Shown piece after piece: positions 44,417 through 52,264 of a stretch of DNA of 64,000 nt. A program made the translations under genes and the position numbers. Every line of letters starts with the position of its first letter. Position 1 is the stretch's first letter. The notes beneath the pieces are model-generated. The model did no database searches. It saw only the letters and a list, made by a program, of their open reading frames with translations, and had not been told where the DNA came from. Source of the stretch: Xanthobacter aminoxidans (GTDB taxonomy: Bacteria > Pseudomonadota > Alphaproteobacteria > Rhizobiales > Xanthobacteraceae); NCBI RefSeq assembly GCF_023571765.1, contig NZ_JAMJXC010000009.1:62001-126000 (forward strand), given 5' to 3'.

Positions 44417-44585
44417 GGCATTCTCCTCTTTCCGCCAGCGCTGTGCCCGTGAATGTCCGGGTTTGGTGTCAACATATTTACGTGTTTTTCCGCGATGAGC
44501 GCAATTCCTTGCGGATATCGAGGTCGGGTGGATGGTGATTTTTAAGGGGGGAAGGTGCCGCTCCACAGCAGTCTCTCATGTGAGA

Positions 44586-44597
44586 ACACATACGTGT
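44586..44597. promoter_or_regulatory. Candidate operator, ACACATACGTGT
   Basis: Most symmetric copy of the recurring motif: its complement is ACACGTATGTGT. It is 170 bp before the hydratase and 149 bp before fadH, about 90 bp upstream of the putative fadH -35, a position that fits an activator or control of the divergent gene. Confidence 0.5.
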
Positions 44598-44684
44598 GAA
44601 ACGTGCGTGTAGAATGGTCATCGGGGTCGAACCTGCGAGAGGATTGAAGCCGCAGAAGGTGCGAATCCAAATTAAGTAAAGATA

Positions 44685-44713
44685 TTGACGGTTATTCGGG
44701 GCGGATCTAGGTT
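44685..44713 (+). promoter_or_regulatory. Putative sigma-70 promoter of fadH
   Basis: TTGACG (44685-44690) and TAGGTT (44708-44713) are 17 bp apart; transcription would start near 44720, leaving a short leader to the ATG at 44746. Confidence 0.45.
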
Positions 44714-44745
44714 TGGAGAAAATACAAACCGGATCGGGAGGAAAG

Positions 44746-46767
44746 ATGTCGCCGTACCCAAAGCTCATGGAGCCGCTGCACCTTCGCGCCACCACGCTGC
44801 GCAATCGCATCGTGATGGGCGCAATGCACACCCGCCTGGAGACCCTCGATCGGGCCAACGAGCGTCTGGCGGCGTTCTACGGCGCGCGGGCCCGTGGCGA
44901 GGTCGGTCTGGTGCTGACCGGCGGATACGCGCCCAACCCTGATGGCATCTTCGAGCCGGGCGCTCCGGCCTTTTACGATGCGTCGAGGATGGATGAGCAC
45001 CGCGCCATCGTCGGTGCCGTCCATGACGGCGGGGCGAAGATCGCGCTTCAGATCGTTCATTCGGGTCGCTATGCCAAGCACGACCGGTGTGTGGGTGCAT
45101 CCACACTGCGGTCACGCATCAATCCCATCGGCCCGCGCGCGCTGACGACTGCGGAGGTCTGGCGCACCGTCTCCGATTTCGCAGCCACCGCGGCGCTGGC
45201 GCGGGAGGCGGGTTACGACGGCGTCGAGGTCATGGGGTCGGAAGGCTACCTCATCAACCAGTTCACGGCCCCGTTTACCAACCAGCGCGAGGACGAATTC
45301 GGCGGCAGCCTGGAAAATCGCGTGCGTTTCCCCGTTGAAATCGTGAAGGCTGTTCGGGAGAAGGCCGGGGACGATTTCCTTCTGATCTATCGCATCTCCG
45401 CGGTGGATCTGGTCGAGGGCGGAATGCCCGGCGATGAAGTGCAGGAACTGGCGCGGCGGGTCGAGGCCGCCGGGGCGGACCTCTTCAACACCGGGATCGG
45501 CTGGCACGAATCCGCCATACCCACCATCGCGGCCGCAGTGCCTCGCGCGGCCTGGAGCTACGCTGTCCGGAACGTCAAGGAGGCGGTGGGCATTCCCGTC
45601 ATCGCCTCGAACCGCATCAACACCCCCGACGTCGCGGAAGACATCATCGAAAGCGGCGTGGCGGATCTCGTCTCCATGGCGCGGCCCCTGCTTGCGGACC
45701 CCGATTTCGCCCGGAAGGTGCGCCTCGGCCGTGCCAACGAGATCAACACCTGCATCGCCTGCAACCAGGCCTGCCTCGATCGCATCTTCACGGAACGCAC
45801 GGCCACCTGCCTGGTCAATCCCCGGGCAGGGCGCGAGATCGAATTCGCGGACGCCCCGGCGCTGTCAGCGAAGCGGATCGCGGTGGTGGGGGGCGGGCCT
45901 GCGGGCATGGCATTCGCCGTGAATGCGGCCGAGCGCGGGCATCAGGTGACGCTCTACGAGGCCGCGAGCGAACTGGGCGGCCAGCTCAACATGGCCCGTG
46001 CGGTGCCTGGCAAGAGCGAGTTCAACGAAATGCTGCGCTACTTCCGCACGCGCCTCAAGGCGCTGGCGGTGGAGCTGCGGCTCGGCCACTCCGTGGAGGC
46101 GGAGGAGCTGACCCGGGAGCGTTTCGATGAGATCGTGGTGGCCACGGGCGTGCGCCCGCGCCGCCCGGATATCGCCGGCCTCGATCACCCGAAGGTGCTC
46201 TCCTACGTGGATGTTCTTTCGCGCAAGGTGCCCGTGGGCCGCCGCGTGGCGATCATCGGGGCCGGCGGCATCGGCTTCGACGTGGCCGAGTATCTGGTGG
46301 GAGAGGACAGTGAAGCCCTCGTGCCGGAAACCTTCCTCAGCACCTGGGGGGCGGATGCGGAGCTGCGCAGTGCCGGCGGCCTGACGGAGCCGGCCGGTGA
46401 GCGGCCGCCGCCGCGCGAGCTCTTCATGTTCCAGCGCAAGCCGGAGGCGTTGGGCCGGCGGCTCGGCAAGTCCACGGGCTGGATCCTCAAGACGAAGCTC
46501 AGGCGCGCCCATGTCGCCATGATCGCCGGCGCCGAATATCGCGCCGTGGACGATGCCGGCCTGCACTATGTCACCGACGGAGTGCCGCACGTCCTCGACG
46601 TGGATCAGGTGATCCTGTGCGCGGGCCAGGAATCGGAGCGCACCCTGTACGACCGCCTCGCGTCCCTCGGCGCCCCTGTGCGGTTGATCGGAGGCGCGGA
46701 CGTGGCGGCGGAGCTCGACGCCCTCCGTGCCATCGATCAGGCCACCCATCTCGCCGTCGCCATCTGA
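44746..46767 (+). CDS. fadH: 2,4-dienoyl-CoA reductase, FadH type (FMN/FAD/4Fe-4S)
   Basis: NADPH-dependent reductase of 2,4-dienoyl-CoAs, 673 residues (E. coli FadH has 672). The ATG at 44746 has GGGAGG upstream. Residues 1-330 are the FMN barrel with Tyr168 (GSEGYLINQF) and His254 (GIGWHE) at the catalytic positions. Cys336, Cys339, Cys343 and Cys355 (CIACNQAC, then ATCLVNPR) bind the 4Fe-4S cluster. VGGGPAGM (381-388) binds FAD and IGAGGIGFDVAEYL NADPH. It is the first gene of the rightward operon with the acyl-CoA synthetase and BadI. Confidence 0.95.
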   Translation: MSPYPKLMEPLHLRATTLRNRIVMGAMHTRLETLDRANERLAAFYGARARGEVGLVLTGGYAPNPDGIFEPGAPAFYDASRMDEHRAIVGAVHDGGAKIALQIVHSGRYAKHDRCVGASTLRSRINPIGPRALTTAEVWRTVSDFAATAALAREAGYDGVEVMGSEGYLINQFTAPFTNQREDEFGGSLENRVRFPVEIVKAVREKAGDDFLLIYRISAVDLVEGGMPGDEVQELARRVEAAGADLFNTGIGWHESAIPTIAAAVPRAAWSYAVRNVKEAVGIPVIASNRINTPDVAEDIIESGVADLVSMARPLLADPDFARKVRLGRANEINTCIACNQACLDRIFTERTATCLVNPRAGREIEFADAPALSAKRIAVVGGGPAGMAFAVNAAERGHQVTLYEAASELGGQLNMARAVPGKSEFNEMLRYFRTRLKALAVELRLGHSVEAEELTRERFDEIVVATGVRPRRPDIAGLDHPKVLSYVDVLSRKVPVGRRVAIIGAGGIGFDVAEYLVGEDSEALVPETFLSTWGADAELRSAGGLTEPAGERPPPRELFMFQRKPEALGRRLGKSTGWILKTKLRRAHVAMIAGAEYRAVDDAGLHYVTDGVPHVLDVDQVILCAGQESERTLYDRLASLGAPVRLIGGADVAAELDALRAIDQATHLAVAI

Positions 46768-46777
46768 GGAGAGCGGC

Positions 46778-48430
46778 ATGACCAGCAAATATGATGTCGG
46801 TCTGGAGCGGCGCGGCGCGAACTTCCGGCCGCTTACGCCGCTTCATTTTCTCGACAGGGCTGCCGACGTCTACCCGGACCGCACGGCAGTGATCTACGGC
46901 GAGGCGCGCTACACTTGGCGCATGTTCGCGCAGCGTTGCCGGCAACTCGCCTCCGCGCTCATCTCCGCCGGGATCGAGCGGGGCGACACCGTGTCCATCT
47001 TCTCACTCAACACGCCGGCCATGCTGGAGGCTCAGTTCGGAATCCCGCTGTCGGGCGCCGTCATCAACTGCCTCAACAGCCGGCTCGATGCGCCTGCGGT
47101 CGCTTTCATCCTGGCGCACAGCGAGGCGCGGATCGTCCTCGTCGACCGGCAGCTCGCTCCGGTGGCGCAGGAGGCTCTGCGTTTGATGGAGGCGCCGCCG
47201 CGCGTCATCGATATTGACGATCCGGCCGGCGCCGACTTCCCCCTTCTCGGTGACACCGAGTACGAAGCGTTCATTGCCGCCGGGGATCCCGCCGCCGAGC
47301 TGCGCTGGCCGGAGGACGAGTGGGACGCCATCGCGCTCAACTACACCTCGGGAACCACCGGCGATCCCAAGGGTGTGGTGTATCACCATCGCGGGGCCTA
47401 CCTGAACGCCCTCGGCCAGATCATCAATGGGCGCATGACCGGCGCGCGTCCGGTCTATCTGTGGACGCTTCCGCTCTTTCACTGCAACGGCTGGTGCTTC
47501 GCCTGGGCGCTGGCGGCGGTGGGCGGCACCCAGATCTGCATGCGCAAGGTTTCCGCTGAGGGCATGTACGAGGCGATTTCCGAGCACGGCGTCACGCTTC
47601 TGTGCGGCGCTCCGATCGTGCTCGGCTTCCTCGCCGATGGCGCGCCGTCAGGTTGGACGCGGCCCGCCGCACCAATCCGTGTGCTGTCGGGCGGCGCCTC
47701 GCCGCCCGCGCCGGTGTTCAAGCGGCTTGCCGAACTCGGCTTCGAGGTGGTCCATCTCTATGGCATGACGGAGATGCACGGAGTCACCACCCTGTGCGAG
47801 CCGCAGGAGGCGTGGGACGACCTCGATATCGACGAGCGCATGAAGCATGTCGCCCGTCAGGGCGTCCGCGCTGTCCTCGCCGATGAAATGATCGTGGGTG
47901 ACCCGGTGACGCTCGAGCCCGTCCCCCGGGATGGTCAGACCATCGGCGAGGTATTCATGCGCGGCAATATCGCCATGAAGGGCTACCTCAAGAACCCCAG
48001 GGCGACCGAGGAAGCGTTCGCGGAGGATTGGTACCATACCGGCGACCTCGCCGTGATCCATGATGACGGCTACATCGAGGTAAAGGACCGCTCCAAGGAC
48101 ATCATCATCTCGGGCGGAGAGAACATCTCTTCCATCGAGGTCGAGGAAGCCCTCTACAGCCATCCCTGGGTGGCCGGCGCAGCCGTGGTGGCCGTACCGG
48201 ACCCGAAGTGGGGCGAAACCCCCTGTGCGGTCGTGGAGCTGAAACCTGGCGCGCCGGGCGGCATCACGGAAGCCGACATCATCCGCTACTGTCGCGAGCG
48301 GCTCGCCGCCTACAAATGTCCCCGCCATGTGATCTTCGAGCCATTGGTCCGCACGGCGACCGGCAAGCTCCAGAAGTTCAGGCTGAGGACGCACGCGGCC
48401 GAGCAGCTCGCCGCAAAGGGCCGGATCTGA
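46778..48430 (+). CDS. AMP-forming acyl-CoA synthetase
   Basis: Activates a carboxylic acid with ATP and CoA; 550 residues from the ATG at 46778, 10 bp after fadH. Adenylation motifs: YTSGTTGDPKG (189-199), YGMTE (328-332), YHTGD (419-423), DRSKDIIISGGENISS (437-452) and the catalytic Lys530 in TATGKLQKF. WTLPLFHCNGWCFAW is characteristic of the medium-chain/DmdB-like branch. Co-transcription with fadH and BadI suggests it activates the acid fed into this route, possibly an alicyclic acid; that is inference. Confidence 0.94.
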   Translation: MTSKYDVGLERRGANFRPLTPLHFLDRAADVYPDRTAVIYGEARYTWRMFAQRCRQLASALISAGIERGDTVSIFSLNTPAMLEAQFGIPLSGAVINCLNSRLDAPAVAFILAHSEARIVLVDRQLAPVAQEALRLMEAPPRVIDIDDPAGADFPLLGDTEYEAFIAAGDPAAELRWPEDEWDAIALNYTSGTTGDPKGVVYHHRGAYLNALGQIINGRMTGARPVYLWTLPLFHCNGWCFAWALAAVGGTQICMRKVSAEGMYEAISEHGVTLLCGAPIVLGFLADGAPSGWTRPAAPIRVLSGGASPPAPVFKRLAELGFEVVHLYGMTEMHGVTTLCEPQEAWDDLDIDERMKHVARQGVRAVLADEMIVGDPVTLEPVPRDGQTIGEVFMRGNIAMKGYLKNPRATEEAFAEDWYHTGDLAVIHDDGYIEVKDRSKDIIISGGENISSIEVEEALYSHPWVAGAAVVAVPDPKWGETPCAVVELKPGAPGGITEADIIRYCRERLAAYKCPRHVIFEPLVRTATGKLQKFRLRTHAAEQLAAKGRI

Positions 48431-48515
48431 GGCGCGGCGCATCCGTCGCCCTCCGCAATCCCCAGGGCTGCCGGCCAATGCGGCAGCTTCATCTCGCACG
48501 GACAGGGAGTTCCAC

Positions 48516-49301
48516 ATGACCGGTTTCACCGACATCCTCTACGAGGCGTCGGGGGGCGTCGCCCGCATCACCATCAATCGCCCGGACAAGTACAATGCCT
48601 TCCGGGGGCAGACCTGCGAGGAGCTCATCACCGCCTTCAACCGGGCCGGCTGGGACAAGTCCGTGGGCGTGATCGTACTCACCGGCGCAGGCGACAAGGC
48701 GTTCTGCACCGGTGGCGACCAGTCGGCCCACGACGGCGGCTATGACGGCCGCGGTCTTGTCGGCCTGCCGGTGGAAGACCTGCAGACGGTCATCCGCGAC
48801 ATGCCCAAGCCCGTCATTGCGCGGGTGAACGGCTACGCCATCGGCGGCGGCAATGTGCTGGTGACGTGCTGCGACCTCGCCATCGCGTCGGAGACCGCGC
48901 AGTTCGGGCAGGTCGGGCCGAGGGTCGGCTCGGTGGATCCCGGCTTCGGGACGGCCCTGCTCGCACGCACGGTGGGTGAGAAGAAGGCGCGGGAGATCTG
49001 GTATCTCTGCCGACGCTACAAGGCCCAGGACGCGCTGGAGATGGGGCTGGTGAACCGCGTGGTGCCGGCGGACGAACTCGATGCGGAAGTGGCCCGGTGG
49101 TGCGACGAAATTCTCGCCTTGAGTCCCACCGCGATCGCCATCGCCAAGCGCTCCTTCAATGCCGATTCCGAATCCATTCGCGGCATCAGCGCCCTCGGGA
49201 TGCAGACGCTTGCGCTCTACTACGAAACCGCCGAATCCAAGGAGGGCGTGACCGCCTTCATGGAGAAGCGCAAGCCGCGGTTCCGGAACACGGGCGAGTG
49301 A
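48516..49301 (+). CDS. badI: 2-ketocyclohexanecarboxyl-CoA hydrolase (ring-opening crotonase)
   Basis: Opens the ring of 2-ketocyclohexane-1-carboxyl-CoA to give pimeloyl-CoA. The 261 residues match the BadI pattern I recall: INRPDKYNAFRGQTCEELI (20-38), DKAFCTGGDQSAHDGGYDGR (60-79), NGYAIGGGNVLVTCCDL (105-121), FGQVGPRVGSVDPGFGTALL (130-149), GEKKAREIWYLCRRY and the end KRKPRFR. Asp141 in SVDPGFG corresponds to the aspartate used by BadI and MenB, which do reverse Claisen/Claisen chemistry. MenB itself is unlikely in this context. It follows the acyl-CoA synthetase by 85 bp. Confidence 0.88.
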   Translation: MTGFTDILYEASGGVARITINRPDKYNAFRGQTCEELITAFNRAGWDKSVGVIVLTGAGDKAFCTGGDQSAHDGGYDGRGLVGLPVEDLQTVIRDMPKPVIARVNGYAIGGGNVLVTCCDLAIASETAQFGQVGPRVGSVDPGFGTALLARTVGEKKAREIWYLCRRYKAQDALEMGLVNRVVPADELDAEVARWCDEILALSPTAIAIAKRSFNADSESIRGISALGMQTLALYYETAESKEGVTAFMEKRKPRFRNTGE

Positions 49302-49310
49302 AGATCCTCT

Positions 49311-49332
49311 CCCGCCGGCTTCGGCCGGCGGG
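49311..49332. other. UUCG-capped stem-loop between badI and the dehydratase gene
   Basis: CCCGCCGGC (49311-49319) and GCCGGCGGG (49324-49332) form a perfect 9-bp stem with a TTCG tetraloop, 9 bp after the badI stop. No T-run follows. In RNA this is an extremely stable hairpin, suited to protecting the badI 3' end or partial termination. Confidence 0.6.
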
Positions 49333-49360
49333 ACACCAGGAAAGGGAGACCTGAGGGGCA

Positions 49361-50215
49361 ATGACCGACGTCAGGCAGCTTGATCTTGCCCTTCTGCGCA
49401 GCTGGATCGGCCGCGAGGAGACCGCGGAAGAAGTGGTGACTCACGCGCTCGCGGAGCGCTTCCGCGCGACGTTTGACGAGGGCAGGGGCACGGCCGAGGC
49501 ATCTGCGACCGCCCCCCGGATGCTGCACTGGTGCCTTGCGCCGCCGGCGGTGCCGATGGGGGAGCTGGGAGCGGACGGCCACCCCGCCCGTGGCGGGTTT
49601 CTGCCGCCCGTTCCATTGCCGCGCCGGATGTGGGCTGGTGGCGATCTGGTTTTTCATGGGGAGATTTCGGCGAGTGACGCGGTGCGCCGCATATCGCGCA
49701 TCGCGGATGTCTCCGTGAAGGAGGGGCGCAGCGGTCTGCTCTGCTTCGTCAGCGTCTGCCATGAGGTGAGCGCCAACGGTCGCGCTGTGCTGTCCGAGAC
49801 GCAGGAGATCGTCTATCGCGATCACCCCGCTGCCGACGCGGGGCCGGCGCGGGGTGGGGCACCGGCTGCGGAGGGAGAGCACAGGCGGAGTATCGATCCT
49901 TCTGCGGTGCTCCTGTTCCGCTATTCGGCCCTGACCTTCAACGGCCACCGCATTCACTACGATCTGCCCTATGCGACGCGCACGGAGGGCTATCCCGGCC
50001 TCGTGGTGCAGGGACCTCTTCAGGCCACGCTGCTGGCCCGCTTCGCGGAACAGATCCACGGCGCGCCGCCGTCGCGTTTCTCCTTCCGGGGCTTGGCGCC
50101 GGCCTATTCGGGTACGCCGCTCGTGCTTCATGCCCAATCGGAAGATGGCGGTCTGAAGCTGTGGAGCGCCGTGCCGGGGGGCCCTGTTTCCATGAGCGCG
50201 CGGGCGGACTGGTGA
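49361..50215 (+). CDS. FAS1-like/HTD2-type acyl-CoA dehydratase (mesaconyl-CoA hydratase-like)
   Basis: Double hot-dog protein of 284 residues from the ATG at 49361. The N-terminal half resembles the FAS1-like dehydratase domain (GELGADGHPARGGFLPPVPL, PRRMWAGGDLVFHGEI); the C-terminal half has FRYSALTFNGHRIHYDLPYA and GYPGLVVQGPLQATLL, the HTD2/MaoC active-site region with Asn and His. Close relatives hydrate mesaconyl-, itaconyl- or citraconyl-type CoA esters. Its stop overlaps the ATG of a citrate-lyase-type gene, so the two should act in sequence: hydration then C-C cleavage. Confidence 0.85.
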   Translation: MTDVRQLDLALLRSWIGREETAEEVVTHALAERFRATFDEGRGTAEASATAPRMLHWCLAPPAVPMGELGADGHPARGGFLPPVPLPRRMWAGGDLVFHGEISASDAVRRISRIADVSVKEGRSGLLCFVSVCHEVSANGRAVLSETQEIVYRDHPAADAGPARGGAPAAEGEHRRSIDPSAVLLFRYSALTFNGHRIHYDLPYATRTEGYPGLVVQGPLQATLLARFAEQIHGAPPSRFSFRGLAPAYSGTPLVLHAQSEDGGLKLWSAVPGGPVSMSARADW

Positions 50216-51027
50216 TGGCGAGTGACCTCGATTTCTGCGTTCCCCTCTTCGTGCCGGCGAACCGGCCGGAGCGGTTTGCCAAGGCGGCAGCGGCGCGGCC
50301 CGATGCCGTCATCCTCGATCTCGAAGATGCGGTGCCGGACGACGCCAAGGCGACGGCACGCGCCGGCCTGCGCCGCGACTTCACGGAATTGCCGGTCATC
50401 GTCCGCGTCAATGGCGCCGGTACGCCGTGGCACGACGCGGATCTCGCCGCCGTCGCGCGTCTTGCGCCGACGGCCGTGATGCTGCCGAAGGTGGAGCGGG
50501 GCGAACAGCTCGATGCCGCGGCTGCCGTGCTCGGGCCGTCGATCCCCATCGTCGCTCTCGTGGAGACCGCGGCGGGGCTGGCGGCTGCCCGCGCCGTCGC
50601 ATCGCACCCGGCGGTGGGGCGTCTCGCCTTCGGCTCGGTGGATTTCTGCGCCGATCTCGGCTGCGCGCACGAGCGCGAGCCGCTGCTTCCGGCGCGCATG
50701 GAACTGGTGCTGGCCTCCCGCCTCGCGGGGTGCACGCCCCCGCTGGACGGCGTGACCACGGATATCCGCGACCCCGCGCTTGCGCAGCAGGATGCGCAGC
50801 ATGCCCGTGCCCTCGGCTTCCGCGGAAAGCTCGCCATCCACCCGCATCAGATCGCTGCCATCCGTGAAGGTTTCCGGCCCAGCGCGGCCGAGATCGCCTG
50901 GGCCGAGGCGGTGCTCGCCAGCGGGGACGGGGCGCAGAGCGTCGGCGGTGCCATGGTGGACGAACCCGTGCGCAAGCGCGCCCGCGCCATTCTCGCATGG
51001 CGGGGGGAGCCCGGCCCGTCGCCGTGA
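50215..51027 (+). CDS. CitE/HpcH-family CoA lyase (malyl- or citramalyl-CoA lyase type)
   Basis: Mg-dependent aldol lyase of 270 residues from the ATG at 50215, overlapping the previous stop (TGATG). LFVPANRPERFAKA (11-24), DLEDAVPDDAK (35-45), Arg64 in VIVRVNG, the metal ligands Glu117 (ALVETAAG) and Asp143 (FGSVDFCADLG), and GKLAIHPHQI are all present. Family members split citramalyl-CoA to acetyl-CoA plus pyruvate or malyl-CoA to acetyl-CoA plus glyoxylate. Coupling to the hydratase suggests an itaconate-like terminal step for a methyl-branched C5 fragment. Confidence 0.88.
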   Translation: MASDLDFCVPLFVPANRPERFAKAAAARPDAVILDLEDAVPDDAKATARAGLRRDFTELPVIVRVNGAGTPWHDADLAAVARLAPTAVMLPKVERGEQLDAAAAVLGPSIPIVALVETAAGLAAARAVASHPAVGRLAFGSVDFCADLGCAHEREPLLPARMELVLASRLAGCTPPLDGVTTDIRDPALAQQDAQHARALGFRGKLAIHPHQIAAIREGFRPSAAEIAWAEAVLASGDGAQSVGGAMVDEPVRKRARAILAWRGEPGPSP

Positions 51028-51066
51028 CGGAATGCAGGCCCTTGGACAACGGGCGTGCCCGATAGC

Positions 51067-51078
51067 GCGGTTATGTGG
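51067..51078. promoter_or_regulatory. Candidate operator, GCGGTTATGTGG
   Basis: Ten of twelve bases equal the site at 10198 (GCGCATATGTGG). In the 198-bp gap before the metallo-hydrolase gene, 148 bp from its start. Confidence 0.35.
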
Positions 51079-51225
51079 ATTATCGCCTTCTGGAACGTCG
51101 TAGTGGCGACGAATGCCCTTTCCGGAAACCAATGGGGAGGCCCGCGTTCGGACTGGGCCGGGCGCGCGGTGTTCGGGTACGCGTGGGGTTGACGGATCCA
51201 GCACCGCTCGGGCCGAAAGGAATGC

Positions 51226-52236
51226 ATGATGACACTCGGCGTGGAAGCGGATGTGGCGGACGGCCTGAGCACGGTGGCACCCGATTTATTGCGCGTGAAG
51301 GTGCCGCTGCCCTTCCCGCCGCGAGAGGTGAATGCGTGGCTTCTCCCCGGCCCTGACGGGTGGACCCTGATCGATTCCGGTGTTGACGATGCGCCGACCC
51401 GCGCGCTTTACGAGCGCGTGCTGGCAGACCGGCGGCTCGGCGGCAGGCCCGTTGAACGGCTTCTCGTCACCCATTTCCATCCCGACCACGTCGGTCTCGC
51501 CGGTTGGCTCCACGCGCGCACCGGTGCCGAGATCCACATGAGCCGGGTGGAGTGGATGCAGGCGCGTCTGCTGCTGAATGAGCGGCCGGAGGAGGTGATT
51601 CCCCAGCTCGTGTCGCATTTCGGTCGATGCGGCGCTCCGGAGGCGTTTCTGGGGTTTCTGGAGCAGCGTGGCATCTTCTATCACCAATGGGTGGGACCGT
51701 TGCCGCGCCGATATCACCGGCTCCAGGAGGGGGAGACGGTCAGCCTCGCGGGTACGGCGTGGCGGGTCATGATCGGCGAGGGTCACGCCCCGGAGATGGT
51801 CTGCCTGTACAGCGCGGAGCGCCGGACCCTCATCGCTGCGGATCAGATTCTTGAGCGGATTTCGCCGCATATCGGCACGCACCCGTCCGATCCGCGCGCC
51901 GACCCACTGGGGGCGTTCCTGTCGTCCCTTGAGAAGTTCGAGGCATTGCCCGAGGACACGTTCGTGCTGCCGTCCCATGGCGAGCCATTCCACGGACTGC
52001 ATGCGCGCATCGCTGCGCTGCGGGCGCATCACGCGGACCGCCTTGCGATGTTGCTGGACTTCTGCGCGGTCCCGCGGACGGCGATGGACACGCTTGAGGT
52101 GCTGTTCCGCCCCCTGCCGCTGGAGCAGTTCGGTTTCGCCCTCAGCGAAGCCTTGGCGCATCTGCACCATCTGGAGCGCCTGGGGAAGATCGATCGCGAT
52201 CTTTCCGGGGATCAGTGGACGTTCGTGCGGCGCTGA
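51226..52236 (+). CDS. Metallo-beta-lactamase-fold hydrolase
   Basis: Zn hydrolase of 336 residues; ATGs at 51226 and 51229 both follow AAAGGAA acceptably. VTHFHPDHVG is the HxHxDH metal motif, GEGHAPEMVCLYSAE gives the next His, AADQIL the bridging Asp, and VLPSHGEPFHGL the last His. A C-terminal helical domain of about 80 residues (VLFRPLPLEQFGFALSEALAH) resembles the winged tail found in LACTB2-like members. Substrate unknown; in acyl-CoA islands such proteins may act as thioesterases or lactonases. Separated by 198 bp from the lyase gene. Confidence 0.88.
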   Translation: MMTLGVEADVADGLSTVAPDLLRVKVPLPFPPREVNAWLLPGPDGWTLIDSGVDDAPTRALYERVLADRRLGGRPVERLLVTHFHPDHVGLAGWLHARTGAEIHMSRVEWMQARLLLNERPEEVIPQLVSHFGRCGAPEAFLGFLEQRGIFYHQWVGPLPRRYHRLQEGETVSLAGTAWRVMIGEGHAPEMVCLYSAERRTLIAADQILERISPHIGTHPSDPRADPLGAFLSSLEKFEALPEDTFVLPSHGEPFHGLHARIAALRAHHADRLAMLLDFCAVPRTAMDTLEVLFRPLPLEQFGFALSEALAHLHHLERLGKIDRDLSGDQWTFVRR

Positions 52237-52264
52237 CGGGCAGGGCGGTTCCGGCCGGCGAGGG

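Larger units (their letters stand above)
44417..44745. promoter_or_regulatory. Divergent promoter region (329 bp, no gene)
   Basis: Separates the hydratase from fadH. It contains a good motif copy (44586-44597), a degenerate one around 44472-44486 (ACATATTTACGTGT), a putative fadH promoter (44685-44713) and the ribosome site GGGAGG before fadH. Confidence 0.6.

Noticed and set aside
44472-44486. ACATATTTACGTGT near the hydratase start as another operator copy
   Set aside because: It needs a 2-bp insertion to align with the 12-bp motif, so I did not count it.
48516-49301. MenB (naphthoate synthase) for the BadI homologue
   Set aside because: No other menaquinone gene is nearby, the gene sits in an acyl-CoA degradation operon, and the DGRG and GSVDPGFG segments fit BadI better as I remember it.
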